DNA of 58,045 nt from Acidobacteriota bacterium (GTDB taxonomy: Bacteria; Acidobacteriota; Vicinamibacteria; Marinacidobacterales; Marinacidobacteraceae): positions 1-58,045 of the forward strand of contig JAJEAO010000025.1 of NCBI GenBank assembly GCA_022822745.1. Direction: 5' to 3'. Shown here piece after piece: positions 7,984 through 16,263 of this stretch (its first letter is position 1; each line of letters starts with the position of its first letter). Both the position numbers and the translations under genes were made by a program. The notes under the pieces were generated by a model. That model was not told the DNA's origin and did not search any database. It saw only the letters and a program-made list of their open reading frames with translations.

Positions 7984-9267
7984 CTACACCATGCGCCGGA
8001 TCACCCCGAGCAGCCGGTCCACATCATCGCGGTTGTTGTACATGGCGATCCCGGCGCGCAGCAGGCTCCCCTCTTCCTGGAAGGTCACCGCCACGCCTTC
8101 GTCATCGAGCGCCTGGCTGAGCCGCGCGTGATCCAGCCCGTGGTGGAAGCTGACGATGTTGGACGGGTTCTTCGGTGGCGTGAACATCTCCATTCCGAGC
8201 GCGTCGGCGTCCCGCCGCAATTCGGCCGCGAGCGCGTGCGTGTGCCCGGCGATGCGGTCGAGTCCGATCGGCTCGATGAACTCGAGCGCGGCGTCGAGCG
8301 CCACGACCGGACCGAAGGCCAGGCTCGCGTACTCGAACTTCCCGGCGGTGGGGTCCAGTCGGAACTGGTGCCCCGGCAGCCGTTCGGCGACCTGCCCGTG
8401 CCCGCTGCGGTCCGGCGTCAGCCAGTCCAGGTGCTCGCGCCGCACGTAGAACGGCGCGCAGCCGAAGTCGGCGTGGAACCACTTGTAGCCGTTGCCGCAG
8501 GCGAAGTCCACCTTCGTGTCGTGGAGGTTCGTCGGGAACGTGCCCCACGCCTGGACCGCGTCGGCGTAGAGATATGCCCCGTGGTCGTGGGCGAGGTCCG
8601 CCAGCGCCGGCACGTCGTAACGGAAGCCGTTGCGGTTCGAGACCCAGGCCACGCTGAGGAGCCGGGTTCGCTCGTCCGTCCGCGCGGCGAAGTCCTCGAC
8701 ACTCACGATGCCCTCTCGTGACGGGATGATCCGGAGTTCGACGCCTTTCCTGCGTTCGAGCTCCCGGTAGAGGACGAAGGTCGTGACGAAGTGCAGCTCG
8801 TCCAGGACGACGTTGTCCCCGGGCCGCCACTCCATCGCGTTCACGACGATGTTCTCGGCGTCGCTCGTGGAGTAGAGGAAGGCGACCTCCTCCTCGTCGG
8901 CGCCGAAGAGGCGGGCGAAACAGGAGCGCGCACCCGCCACCGCCTCGCCGTTCGCGGTCAGATCGCGGCGGAGCATCTTGTTGTCGGCGTAGCGGTGGAG
9001 GGCGTCGCGCACCGGCGCGGACAGCGGCCCCACCGCCGCGTTGTTCAGATAGGCGAGCTCCTCGGCGACCGGGAAACTGCTCCGGACCCCGAGCGGGTCC
9101 GCTGACCCGAAGCTGGCGCCCGCCGAGACCGGTTGCCGCCACTTCGCGATCCCGCGGGACTCCTCCGCGAGCGCGCTGGCTCCGGGAAGAGCGGCCAGCC
9201 CGGCCGCCGCCGAGGTCTTGAGGAACCGTCGCCGTTCCCAGGTGTTGCGATATTCCATCGGCTTCAT
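7984..9267 (-). CDS. Tat-exported class V aminotransferase (PLP-dependent, cysteine desulfurase/epimerase-like)
   Basis: 427 residues. RRRFLKTSAAAGLAALPG is a clear twin-arginine signal. The mature part has the class V fold: AYLNNAAVGPLSAPVRDAL near the start, an aspartate-containing strand (YADAVQAWG), and CGNGYKWFHADFG, where the lysine is the expected PLP ligand. Relatives include isopenicillin N epimerase-like and EgtE-like lyases; the substrate cannot be read. The ATG at 9267 is preceded by GAGGAGG 5-6 nt upstream. Export of a PLP enzyme fits the Tat route, which carries folded cofactor proteins. Confidence 0.88.
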   Translation of the reverse strand: MKPMEYRNTWERRRFLKTSAAAGLAALPGASALAEESRGIAKWRQPVSAGASFGSADPLGVRSSFPVAEELAYLNNAAVGPLSAPVRDALHRYADNKMLRRDLTANGEAVAGARSCFARLFGADEEEVAFLYSTSDAENIVVNAMEWRPGDNVVLDELHFVTTFVLYRELERRKGVELRIIPSREGIVSVEDFAARTDERTRLLSVAWVSNRNGFRYDVPALADLAHDHGAYLYADAVQAWGTFPTNLHDTKVDFACGNGYKWFHADFGCAPFYVRREHLDWLTPDRSGHGQVAERLPGHQFRLDPTAGKFEYASLAFGPVVALDAALEFIEPIGLDRIAGHTHALAAELRRDADALGMEMFTPPKNPSNIVSFHHGLDHARLSQALDDEGVAVTFQEEGSLLRAGIAMYNNRDDVDRLLGVIRRMV

Positions 9268-9553
9268 CCGAACCTCCTCGATTCGAGGGCGCGAGCCCCC
9301 CACCCGAGTCTATGGCCGCCCGAGTACCACCGGTCGCGCACGAGGCGGAGGCCTTCCTCGATCCGAATCATGAACCGTGGTGTAGCAGCCCCCGCGGGAT
9401 GCGCGAGGAAGTCCTGGTCCAACGGTCAGGACTCGACCGGTCGGCCCGCGCGGTCGCGGCCGGGATATGCGGAGTCCGTGCTCTCCTCTCCTCCCCGCGC
9501 GACCATGGCACACTTGATCTGGTCTCCCCCCGTAGAGGGGGCTCGACGGCCCC
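9268..9553. other. Divergent intergenic region with a GC-rich hairpin
   Basis: Spacer between the aminotransferase and the nuclease gene. I see no gene in it. A hairpin CCCCC (9526-9530), CGTAGA, GGGGG (9537-9541) ends 12 bp before the nuclease start. A similar sequence (CTCTC, CCCCGT, GAGAG at 11395-11410) follows the same gene. Confidence 0.5.
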
Positions 9554-11389
9554 ATGCTCTCCACGAAGCTGACCCACAACGACGCAGGGCGGCGCGTCGC
9601 GCCTCGCTCGCCCGACGACGAACGGTGGAGGCAGTGGGTCTCCGCGACCGGGGTCCGTGGCCCTCTCCTCGGGACGGCGCTCCAGGATTGGCTGGACCTC
9701 TACGGTGAAGAGCGCGGGTTCGAGAAAGATCCGGAACCGGACCGGCGGCTGGACTTTCAACGCTTCCTCTTCAGGAAGGGACACGAGTTCGAGGAGCGCG
9801 TGGCGCGTTGCTTCGAGGATCAACTGGCGCGCCTCGAGTTCGAAGAGCAGGCCGAGCTGGTCCGCGTCACGCCGATCCGCGCAAACCCCCGGAACCCGGA
9901 GTACGCAGAGGCGACGCTCCGGGCGCTGGCGGATGGCTGCGGGATCGTTCACAGCGGCGTTCTGTGGAACCCGGAGACGCGAACCTACGGCATCCCTGAC
10001 TTCCTCATCCGGTCCGATGTCTTCGAACGCCTGTTTCCCGGTCATCCGGATCCTTACGGCGAGTCCGGCCGCAGCGGAGCTGAGGCCGGAGCGCTGGACT
10101 GGCGCTATGTCGTCGTGGACGCCAAGTTCACGACGCTTCCCCTGTCGAGTGCGAAAAAGACGCGCGGGCGACTGAACGACGGCGGCGCGTTCCCCGCATA
10201 CAAGGCGCAGTTGTTCCTCTACAGCGAGGCTCTCGCCCGTCTGCAGGGGGAGGCGCCACGCGTGTCTTTCCTGTTGGGTCGCGGGTGGAAGCGCGCCAGG
10301 GAACGAGGTTTCGTCGCCACGGAGAAACTGGGACCGGTCATCACGAAAGACTTCAAGGAGCGCACGAACGCTGCCGTGAGCTGGGTTCGGGATCTGCGGT
10401 CGAAAGGCGGGGCCTGGCAGGTGCTGCCGGAGCCGAGTCGGCCGGAGCTTCGACCTCCAGGCGCCGACGACGCCGAGTGGCCGTGGACGGGGGCTATCCG
10501 GCGGATCACGGAGGAGCTTGGCGATCCGATCCGGCTCTCCGGAGTAGGCGCCAAGAAGCGCGACGACGCCGTCGCGAAGGGCGTCACCTCGTGGCGTGAC
10601 CGCCGGACGACCGCAGCGTCCTTCGGCGTCAGGGGAGGAAAGACTGCGCCGAAGCTCGACGCGATTCTGGACGTGAACCGCACCGAGGGACCGATCGTGC
10701 GGCCGGCGCGCGTCACGGTCGCCGAAGAGGCGTGGCGCGATCCTTCCGGTGTGGAGTTCTTCGTGGACTTCGAGACCGTGAACAACGGGAACGACGACTT
10801 TCGCCGCTTCCCCGAGAGGGGCGGGCAACCGCTGATCTTCATGATCGGTTGCGGACACATCGAAGAAGGCCAATGGCGGTTTCGCTGCTTCGTGGCCGAC
10901 CGGTTGACTCCGAAGGCGGAGGCGGACGCGATCGATGCCTGGATCGAGCATATGAACTCGGTGGGAATTCGTCTCGGCGGAACCGGGGAGACCCCGCGGG
11001 CACTTCACTGGTCGGGTGCGGAAATCAAGGAGTACAAGTCGGCATGCAAGCGGCACCCGGACAGGATCCTGGCGTCCTCACTCGAATGGTTCGATCTGCT
11101 GCGGAAAGTCGTGGAGGCGCAACCTGTGGTCGTGCGCGGCGCGTTCGGATTCGGGCTCAAGGAGTTTGCAAGGGCTCTCCATGGGCACGGCCTCATCCAG
11201 ACCGAGTGGGGGAACTCGGAGGTGGACGGGCAGGGCGCCATGGTCGGCGCGTGGTACAGCGACCGAGAGGCGGAGGACCGGGGTGTCCGACTGATCGATA
11301 CGGAGCTCATGCAAGAGATCCGGCGCTACAACGAGGTGGACTGCCGGGTGATGCAGGAGATTCTCGAGTACCTGCGCCAGCACCACTGA
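9554..11389 (+). CDS. TM0106-type RecB-like nuclease fused to a YprB-like RNase H-fold domain
   Basis: 611 residues, two domains. The N-terminal half has a PD-(D/E)XK-type core: GHEFEERVARCFED, YGIPDFLIR and VVVDAKFTT, the last carrying the D..DxK dyad (about residue 195), plus a QLFLYSEAL helix typical of Cas4/RecB-like folds. The C-terminal third begins FFVDFETVNNGNDDF (acidic DxE) and ends YNEVDCRVMQEI, the terminal motif of the RNase_H_2/YprB exonuclease-like domain. No helicase domain follows, unlike some relatives. The role is unknown; a DNA-repair or defence nuclease is plausible. No ribosome site is visible before the ATG. It is flanked by similar hairpins, which may mark it as a transferred unit. 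Confidence 0.75.
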   Translation: MLSTKLTHNDAGRRVAPRSPDDERWRQWVSATGVRGPLLGTALQDWLDLYGEERGFEKDPEPDRRLDFQRFLFRKGHEFEERVARCFEDQLARLEFEEQAELVRVTPIRANPRNPEYAEATLRALADGCGIVHSGVLWNPETRTYGIPDFLIRSDVFERLFPGHPDPYGESGRSGAEAGALDWRYVVVDAKFTTLPLSSAKKTRGRLNDGGAFPAYKAQLFLYSEALARLQGEAPRVSFLLGRGWKRARERGFVATEKLGPVITKDFKERTNAAVSWVRDLRSKGGAWQVLPEPSRPELRPPGADDAEWPWTGAIRRITEELGDPIRLSGVGAKKRDDAVAKGVTSWRDRRTTAASFGVRGGKTAPKLDAILDVNRTEGPIVRPARVTVAEEAWRDPSGVEFFVDFETVNNGNDDFRRFPERGGQPLIFMIGCGHIEEGQWRFRCFVADRLTPKAEADAIDAWIEHMNSVGIRLGGTGETPRALHWSGAEIKEYKSACKRHPDRILASSLEWFDLLRKVVEAQPVVVRGAFGFGLKEFARALHGHGLIQTEWGNSEVDGQGAMVGAWYSDREAEDRGVRLIDTELMQEIRRYNEVDCRVMQEILEYLRQHH

Positions 11390-11570
11390 CGGCGCTCTCC
11401 CCCGTGAGAGGGTGGCCCATGTCGCCCGGCGGGCCTTGCCGTGGGCGGCGAGGCGACGGCTGCAGGTCATTGACACCGGGCCGCTGCACGGTTTCCGGCG
11501 AATCCGACAGCGGCCGGAATGGACGGATCCCCTCCCCTCCGAACGCCCCGGTCGAGTCGAGGAGGACGAG

Positions 11571-12614
11571 TCAGATACGACCGGGGTTGACTCCGAACTC
11601 CACCGCCGAGCGGGTCTGGGTGCTTCGGCCCATGCGCCAGAACGCGAGCGCCCAGACCGCCTGAACCGAGAGCAGCGGCAGTGGCTGCCAGACGGCCTCC
11701 AGCCCGGCGACGAGACTCGGCGGAGCCACCTGTCCCGGAAGCGCGAAGGCCCAGACGGTCGCGATTCCGGCGACGCCCAGCGCGAACCGCTGGTACCAGG
11801 TGAAGCGGAGACCCCCGCGCCAGTCGGCTCGCGCGGTCTCCGACACCGCGCGCCACACCTGCGATCCGGCGAGCGAAACGACGAGCGCCGGGCCGAAGCT
11901 CCCGCCGAGGAAGAGAGCGGCCCCGGCCAGCGCGAGAGACGCGAGAACGACGCACGTGATCGCCTGGATCGGAACGACCGGGACACCATCCAGGCCTCCG
12001 GCGAAGACCGCCTTTCGCGTGCCGCCGGTGAAGACGAACGGGCGCCGGCGCGACAGCCACCGCCACGGCTCCCGGGCTTCCGCGACGGGCTTCCCGTAGC
12101 AGCAGCCGAAGCTGATGCAGGCGAGCCGGCCAAGCGATTCGCCGAGCGCGTAGGCGACGCCCAGCGCCGCGATCAGGGGGAGGAGCGGCAGGCGCTCCGA
12201 ACCGGGGAGCAGGGCATCGGTGAGTCGCGCCACCGGCCACGCCGCCAGGACCGCCGCGAAGACCGCGCCCCCGACGGTGAACCCGTGCCGTTTTCCTTCG
12301 ACCAGCCGAAGCAGCACGGTGGCCGCGACCACGCCGCACCCGGTGATCGTGAGCACGAACGCCAGCGCGCGGGGCGCCGCCACTCCCACGGATCCGGCCA
12401 GCACGACGAACAGCGCCACGGCCGAGGCCTGCGCCGTCGCCGAGAACAGGCCGTAGAAGGTGAAGTTGACGCCTTCGAAGCGCCCGGCGCCGAGGCTTCG
12501 GGTGGGGCGGCTCGCGACGAACTGCCACCGCTCCTCCGGCAGGTGGCGGAAGCACCAGGCGAACAGCGACGCGAGCCCGAGCCCCAGTCCGACGACGAAC
12601 AGAACGTGAGTCAT
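11571..12614 (-). CDS. Lgt-like integral membrane protein
   Basis: 347 residues, mostly hydrophobic with several membrane segments. The central motif ESLGRLACISFGCCYGKP resembles the GRLGCFLAGCCYG signature of prolipoprotein diacylglyceryl transferase, but the protein differs from canonical Lgt elsewhere and I did not find the other Lgt signature. Its ATG overlaps the stop of the phosphatidylserine decarboxylase gene (ATGA), so the two are co-translated. A role in transferring or remodelling phospholipid head groups or diacylglycerol is inference from this linkage. It is last in a three-gene operon. Confidence 0.65.
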   Translation of the reverse strand: MTHVLFVVGLGLGLASLFAWCFRHLPEERWQFVASRPTRSLGAGRFEGVNFTFYGLFSATAQASAVALFVVLAGSVGVAAPRALAFVLTITGCGVVAATVLLRLVEGKRHGFTVGGAVFAAVLAAWPVARLTDALLPGSERLPLLPLIAALGVAYALGESLGRLACISFGCCYGKPVAEAREPWRWLSRRRPFVFTGGTRKAVFAGGLDGVPVVPIQAITCVVLASLALAGAALFLGGSFGPALVVSLAGSQVWRAVSETARADWRGGLRFTWYQRFALGVAGIATVWAFALPGQVAPPSLVAGLEAVWQPLPLLSVQAVWALAFWRMGRSTQTRSAVEFGVNPGRI

Positions 12615-13633
12615 GGAGCATCCTCCCGCGGGATGGCCCGTCCGATGGCGGAGCGCACCGGGACATCCGTCTCGACGAACGGCCCACCGAAGGCGGCGGC
12701 GAATCGGCTCGCCGCATCCGCGCGGCGCTGATTGCGAAGCAGATCCGGAGCGAATCCGACCCGTCCCGCCTCGAACAGCAGGATGTCGGTGCTCGATCCC
12801 GGGCGATACAGGCTCTTCGGCCGGCCCCGACGCACGAAGAGTCCCGGTTCGACCGGTCGCGGCGCGTCGTAGCGCGTCTCGCAGTAGCCCTGCCGGATGT
12901 CGCCGATCATCAGAGCGACGACCTCGACGAGCGCCACCATCCCTGCGCCGGTGCCGCCGGGGACGTCGGAGTCGAACACGGTCACGAACCGGCGGTTCTT
13001 CGAGAACGGGGTGGCGAGCTCGACGACCGCCGACGGGTTGCACGAATGGTGGGCGCCGTCCACCGGGTACGCATCCACGACGCGGCCGGCGACGGGCGTG
13101 TGGTTGTAGTGGTACTTGTCCGGCGTGAGCCGGAACACGGCGAAATCGCCCCCGTCGAACCGCTCGCGCCACCGGGGCCGGTCCACACCCAGGAGCTCGG
13201 GCAGCGAGAAGAACTTGCCCTTGGCGCTGATGAGGGAGCTGCGGTCGAGGGAGCCGACGACGACTCTGGCGTCCGCCGGAGAGACCACGACCGCCCGGTC
13301 GCGTGGCTGGGGGCGGCACTCCCAGTACCGGATCTTCCGCTCGAAGATTCGCCGGGGCGACGTGAGCGCTGCCGGCGGATCGAGGCACTCGTCGAGGTCC
13401 ACTCCCGCTCGCCGCAGGAACCGCCGGTTCCCGAGCAAAGAGGGACCGAGTGTGGCGTCGAAGTTCGCCCAGGCGAGCAGCCGCGACATGAACGGCCCGG
13501 TCAGAGCGCCAAACAGCGCCGGCGCCCGCTCCCGCCCGTGGGAGTAGAGGAACCGCACGATCCGGTCTCCGAAGAGGCGCTCGTCCAGCACCTCTCCCGA
13601 GTCGCGGGCAATGACCTGGTGGAGCCGGGTCAC
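12611..13633 (-). CDS. psd: Phosphatidylserine decarboxylase proenzyme
   Basis: 340 residues. It converts phosphatidylserine to phosphatidylethanolamine at the membrane. The sequence has the TPDKYHYNHTPVAG region (the PDYHR-H-like motif) at about residue 170 and a self-cleavage site SLYRPGSSTDILLFEAG near 275-285, where the serine after Gly becomes the pyruvoyl group. The long N-terminal extension (ERLFGDRIVRFLYSHGRER) is shared with the larger PSD subgroup. The start is a GTG at 13633, 10 bp after the upstream gene; no strong ribosome site is visible, so coupling is likely. Confidence 0.9.
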   Translation of the reverse strand: MTRLHQVIARDSGEVLDERLFGDRIVRFLYSHGRERAPALFGALTGPFMSRLLAWANFDATLGPSLLGNRRFLRRAGVDLDECLDPPAALTSPRRIFERKIRYWECRPQPRDRAVVVSPADARVVVGSLDRSSLISAKGKFFSLPELLGVDRPRWRERFDGGDFAVFRLTPDKYHYNHTPVAGRVVDAYPVDGAHHSCNPSAVVELATPFSKNRRFVTVFDSDVPGGTGAGMVALVEVVALMIGDIRQGYCETRYDAPRPVEPGLFVRRGRPKSLYRPGSSTDILLFEAGRVGFAPDLLRNQRRADAASRFAAAFGGPFVETDVPVRSAIGRAIPREDAP

Positions 13634-13643
13634 GGAGCGGTCG

Positions 13644-16064
13644 CTACGCGGCGGTGGCGGTCCGGGCCTGCGTCGAAGTGCGGTCGGGTTCGGCGCTTTC
13701 GATCAGGAGCATGAAGGCGATCAGGCGGCGCAGCTCGGACGCGGGAAGGGTGCCCGCGAGCACCGAGGGGCGGGTGGCGATCACGAAGTCGGTCGCGGCT
13801 CCGGTCCCGGGCAGCGCCCTGGCGGCCGGAGCGAAAGCCTTGCCGGCGTCTAGCCTCCGGGCGTCCTCGACGAGGAGATCCAGCCCCTCCGCCAGCCGCT
13901 GCCGACGCAGTCTGCCGCCGTAGTAGCGCTCCGCGGCGAGGTTGTAGTCCTCCGGCTCGACAGCGAACGCGTGCTTTGCTCCGATGCTCCTGACGACGTC
14001 CGCCCCCAGCCGTTCGGCGGCGGAGGCTCCTGCTCCCGGTTCGAGTCGCCTCGAGAGTTCGTCGAGCGTGTCCGAGATCCCCATGGCCTCGGCGAGATCC
14101 CCCGCGTTCTCCCGCAGGAACTGCAGCAAGCGCCGACGGTATTCGACGAGGATCACGCGGATGCGCCCCGGGTAGCGGCGGCTGCTCCGGGTTCGGGCGA
14201 CTCCGGCGACGAGGTGGCGGAGAAACGCGTTCGGCGTTCGGGAGTCCACGAAGAAGGTGGGAAGTCCGATGGCGGCGGCGAAGACGACCTGTCGCCGTTC
14301 GCTTTCCACGACCGGGCGATCGGGAATGTGGCCGTGGGCCACTCGGCCGGAAGCGACCAGCCGGAACGCGCACGCCGTCAGGAGCGCCTGGAGGTTCACC
14401 GCGAGGCGCATGTCCTCCATCGCCGAGGGGAACAGGGAGTGGAAGCGGCCTTCGAATCCGCTGTAGCCTCGCGTGGCGAAGTCGCGGAGCCGGTAGAGGG
14501 TGTAGAGGGACATCCGCCGATCCATCACGCCGAGATCGTCGAGATCCTGGAGGAGTCGCTCGGTGTTGCCGGGCGAGCCGTCGAGCGCCGGGCTCGACTC
14601 GGTGGACATCGGCGCCATCAGGTAGTCGAGAAGCCGGAAATCGGGCACGAGGTCGCCCCGGAGACGAAGGACGCGGGCCAGCGTCCGGTCCACCCAAGGC
14701 GGACCGAGCGGCGCCCACCGCCACCCGAAGCGCTTGTTCCTCGCCTTCTTCCGCCAGCGCCGCCACAGCATCCGGAGGTGGGTGAAGTCGAGCTCGTGGG
14801 GCAGGTAGCCGAGCGCTCGTTCGGGATGGAAATCGTTGAATCCCATGCGATGGGGCGCCGCCGAGAACGTGCCGACGAAGAGCGGGACGAAGTGCTCGAC
14901 GATCTTGATCACGAGGTCACCGATCCACTTCTCGTCGGCGCCGGAGAAGTCCTTCGACCCCGATGCCTGGAGGCCGGTGAGGCGCTCGCTGCCGAGCGAG
15001 ACGTGGACGCCGTTGTTCGACAGCGAGACGTTCGACGTGTTGGGGAGGACGATGAGGTTCCGGGTGATGATCCCGGTCTCCTGGAGCTTCGCGACCGCGT
15101 TCAACTGACTGCGCGACAGCGACTCGTGGCAGAGCGCCATGTACTCCCGCTTGGCTTCGCCCCGGTCCCACCCCGAGAGACAGGGGCTCACGAACAGTTC
15201 GCGGTAGAACGAGTCCGAGATGATGTCGTTCAGCGCGCGCTGGCGAACCGGAGGCAGCGGCGACTCGAACAGCATGACGTGCTGGCCGCTGTCCCGCAGC
15301 CGAAACGCCTGGTTCGCGTACTGGACCAGCAGCTCGCAGAGCAGGTTTCTCTTCGCCGTCTCCCGCGCGAGCGCTCGCCCGTACCCGACCCCCGGTCGCA
15401 GCCGAGTCACGTGGAAGGAGCAGGTCTCCGGGGAGGTGTTGTCGCTCGTGAAGCTCGGAAACAGGCTGCGGGCGGTCCGAAGCGCCGGGTTGCGGCCGAG
15501 GGGCCCGTCGAGCGCCGTGGCTGCCGCATCCACCAGCGCCAGCTTCAGGAGATAGCTGACCGGAACGCGCACCTGGGGCTCCCCCTGCTCGCGCATCACG
15601 AAGCGCCCGGCATCGGAGCGGCGCGGGCCGCCCGGTTGCCTCCGGTCGCCGCGCAGGTCCCGCTCGAACTCCCGCCGCGTCTCGGCGTGGATGAGCGCGC
15701 GCGGGAAGCGCACCCACGAGTTCTCCCACACGTCCACATCGGCCTCGAGCCAGGTCTCGAGAGTGGTCAGCGTCCGCCGCGACGTCTCCCCGGCGATGGC
15801 GCGACGGATGCCGTTCGCGAAGTAGTTCGAGTGGCGGATCGTCCGGGGCAGATCCACCGTGTCCCGCGATCCGGCGACGGCGACCTGCAGCTCGTTCTCG
15901 GCGCCCCCGGTGGCGTCGGCGACGAGGGGGATCGTTTCGGGGCGGTCCGGATCCACTCCGGCCGCGGCGAGAAGCCGCGAGATCGAGGGGTCCGCGCTCC
16001 GGCTCCGTCTGCGGGGGAACCGGGAGGAGGAGGGGTTCCTGCGCGAGGTGAGCGCGTCCGGCAT
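13644..16064 (-). CDS. Large protein of unknown function in phospholipid operon
   Basis: 806 residues, not recognised. It is soluble-looking, Arg-rich at the N-terminus, with no signal peptide and only short hydrophobic stretches. Notable segments are NTSNVSLSNNGVHVSLGS (about residue 350), HRMGFNDFHPERALGYLPHE (about 410) and a basic WRRWRKKARNKRFGWRW stretch (about 435-450). The conserved-looking His/Asp/Asn content suggests an enzyme, but no family motif can be named. It is first of three genes with psd and the Lgt-like membrane protein, with 10 bp between it and psd, which suggests a role in lipid metabolism. The ATG at 16064 is used; the ribosome site is weak. Confidence 0.7.
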   Translation of the reverse strand: MPDALTSRRNPSSSRFPRRRSRSADPSISRLLAAAGVDPDRPETIPLVADATGGAENELQVAVAGSRDTVDLPRTIRHSNYFANGIRRAIAGETSRRTLTTLETWLEADVDVWENSWVRFPRALIHAETRREFERDLRGDRRQPGGPRRSDAGRFVMREQGEPQVRVPVSYLLKLALVDAAATALDGPLGRNPALRTARSLFPSFTSDNTSPETCSFHVTRLRPGVGYGRALARETAKRNLLCELLVQYANQAFRLRDSGQHVMLFESPLPPVRQRALNDIISDSFYRELFVSPCLSGWDRGEAKREYMALCHESLSRSQLNAVAKLQETGIITRNLIVLPNTSNVSLSNNGVHVSLGSERLTGLQASGSKDFSGADEKWIGDLVIKIVEHFVPLFVGTFSAAPHRMGFNDFHPERALGYLPHELDFTHLRMLWRRWRKKARNKRFGWRWAPLGPPWVDRTLARVLRLRGDLVPDFRLLDYLMAPMSTESSPALDGSPGNTERLLQDLDDLGVMDRRMSLYTLYRLRDFATRGYSGFEGRFHSLFPSAMEDMRLAVNLQALLTACAFRLVASGRVAHGHIPDRPVVESERRQVVFAAAIGLPTFFVDSRTPNAFLRHLVAGVARTRSSRRYPGRIRVILVEYRRRLLQFLRENAGDLAEAMGISDTLDELSRRLEPGAGASAAERLGADVVRSIGAKHAFAVEPEDYNLAAERYYGGRLRRQRLAEGLDLLVEDARRLDAGKAFAPAARALPGTGAATDFVIATRPSVLAGTLPASELRRLIAFMLLIESAEPDRTSTQARTATAA

Positions 16065-16263
16065 CGTTCAGCCGCCAGCGGATGACGGCTGCGACCGATT
16101 CTAGGAAGGAAGCGGTTGAGGGATCGTCATGCCGCCGTGAAGGTTGGGGAAACGGTTGGAGACACCCCGCACGGGTTCCGCGAGCCTCGAATCCCCCTGC
16201 TCTCGCCGGCCTTCACAATCATTTGATTATCGCCACAGATTGATTTGATGTATTGGTGGGCCG
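16065..16263. promoter_or_regulatory. AT-rich promoter/operator region of the Schlafen-like gene
   Basis: An unusually AT-rich patch for this DNA at 16215-16256. It contains the imperfect dyad AATCA-TT-TGATT (16217-16228) and two direct copies of ATTTGAT (16221-16227 and 16243-16249) spaced 22 bp, about two helical turns. This looks like an operator or promoter for the gene at 16264, possibly autoregulated. No matching regulator is known. Confidence 0.45.

Noticed and set aside
9554..11389. Stand-alone Cas4
   Set aside because: It is much longer than Cas4, has the RNase H-like C-terminus, and no CRISPR array or cas gene is present.
13971..16085. 704-residue plus-strand frame opposite the unknown lipid-operon protein
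   Set aside because: Composition is Arg/Glu/Val shadow-like; the minus frame fits the operon with psd and has normal amino-acid use. Since the minus product is itself unrecognised, this is the least certain of these choices.
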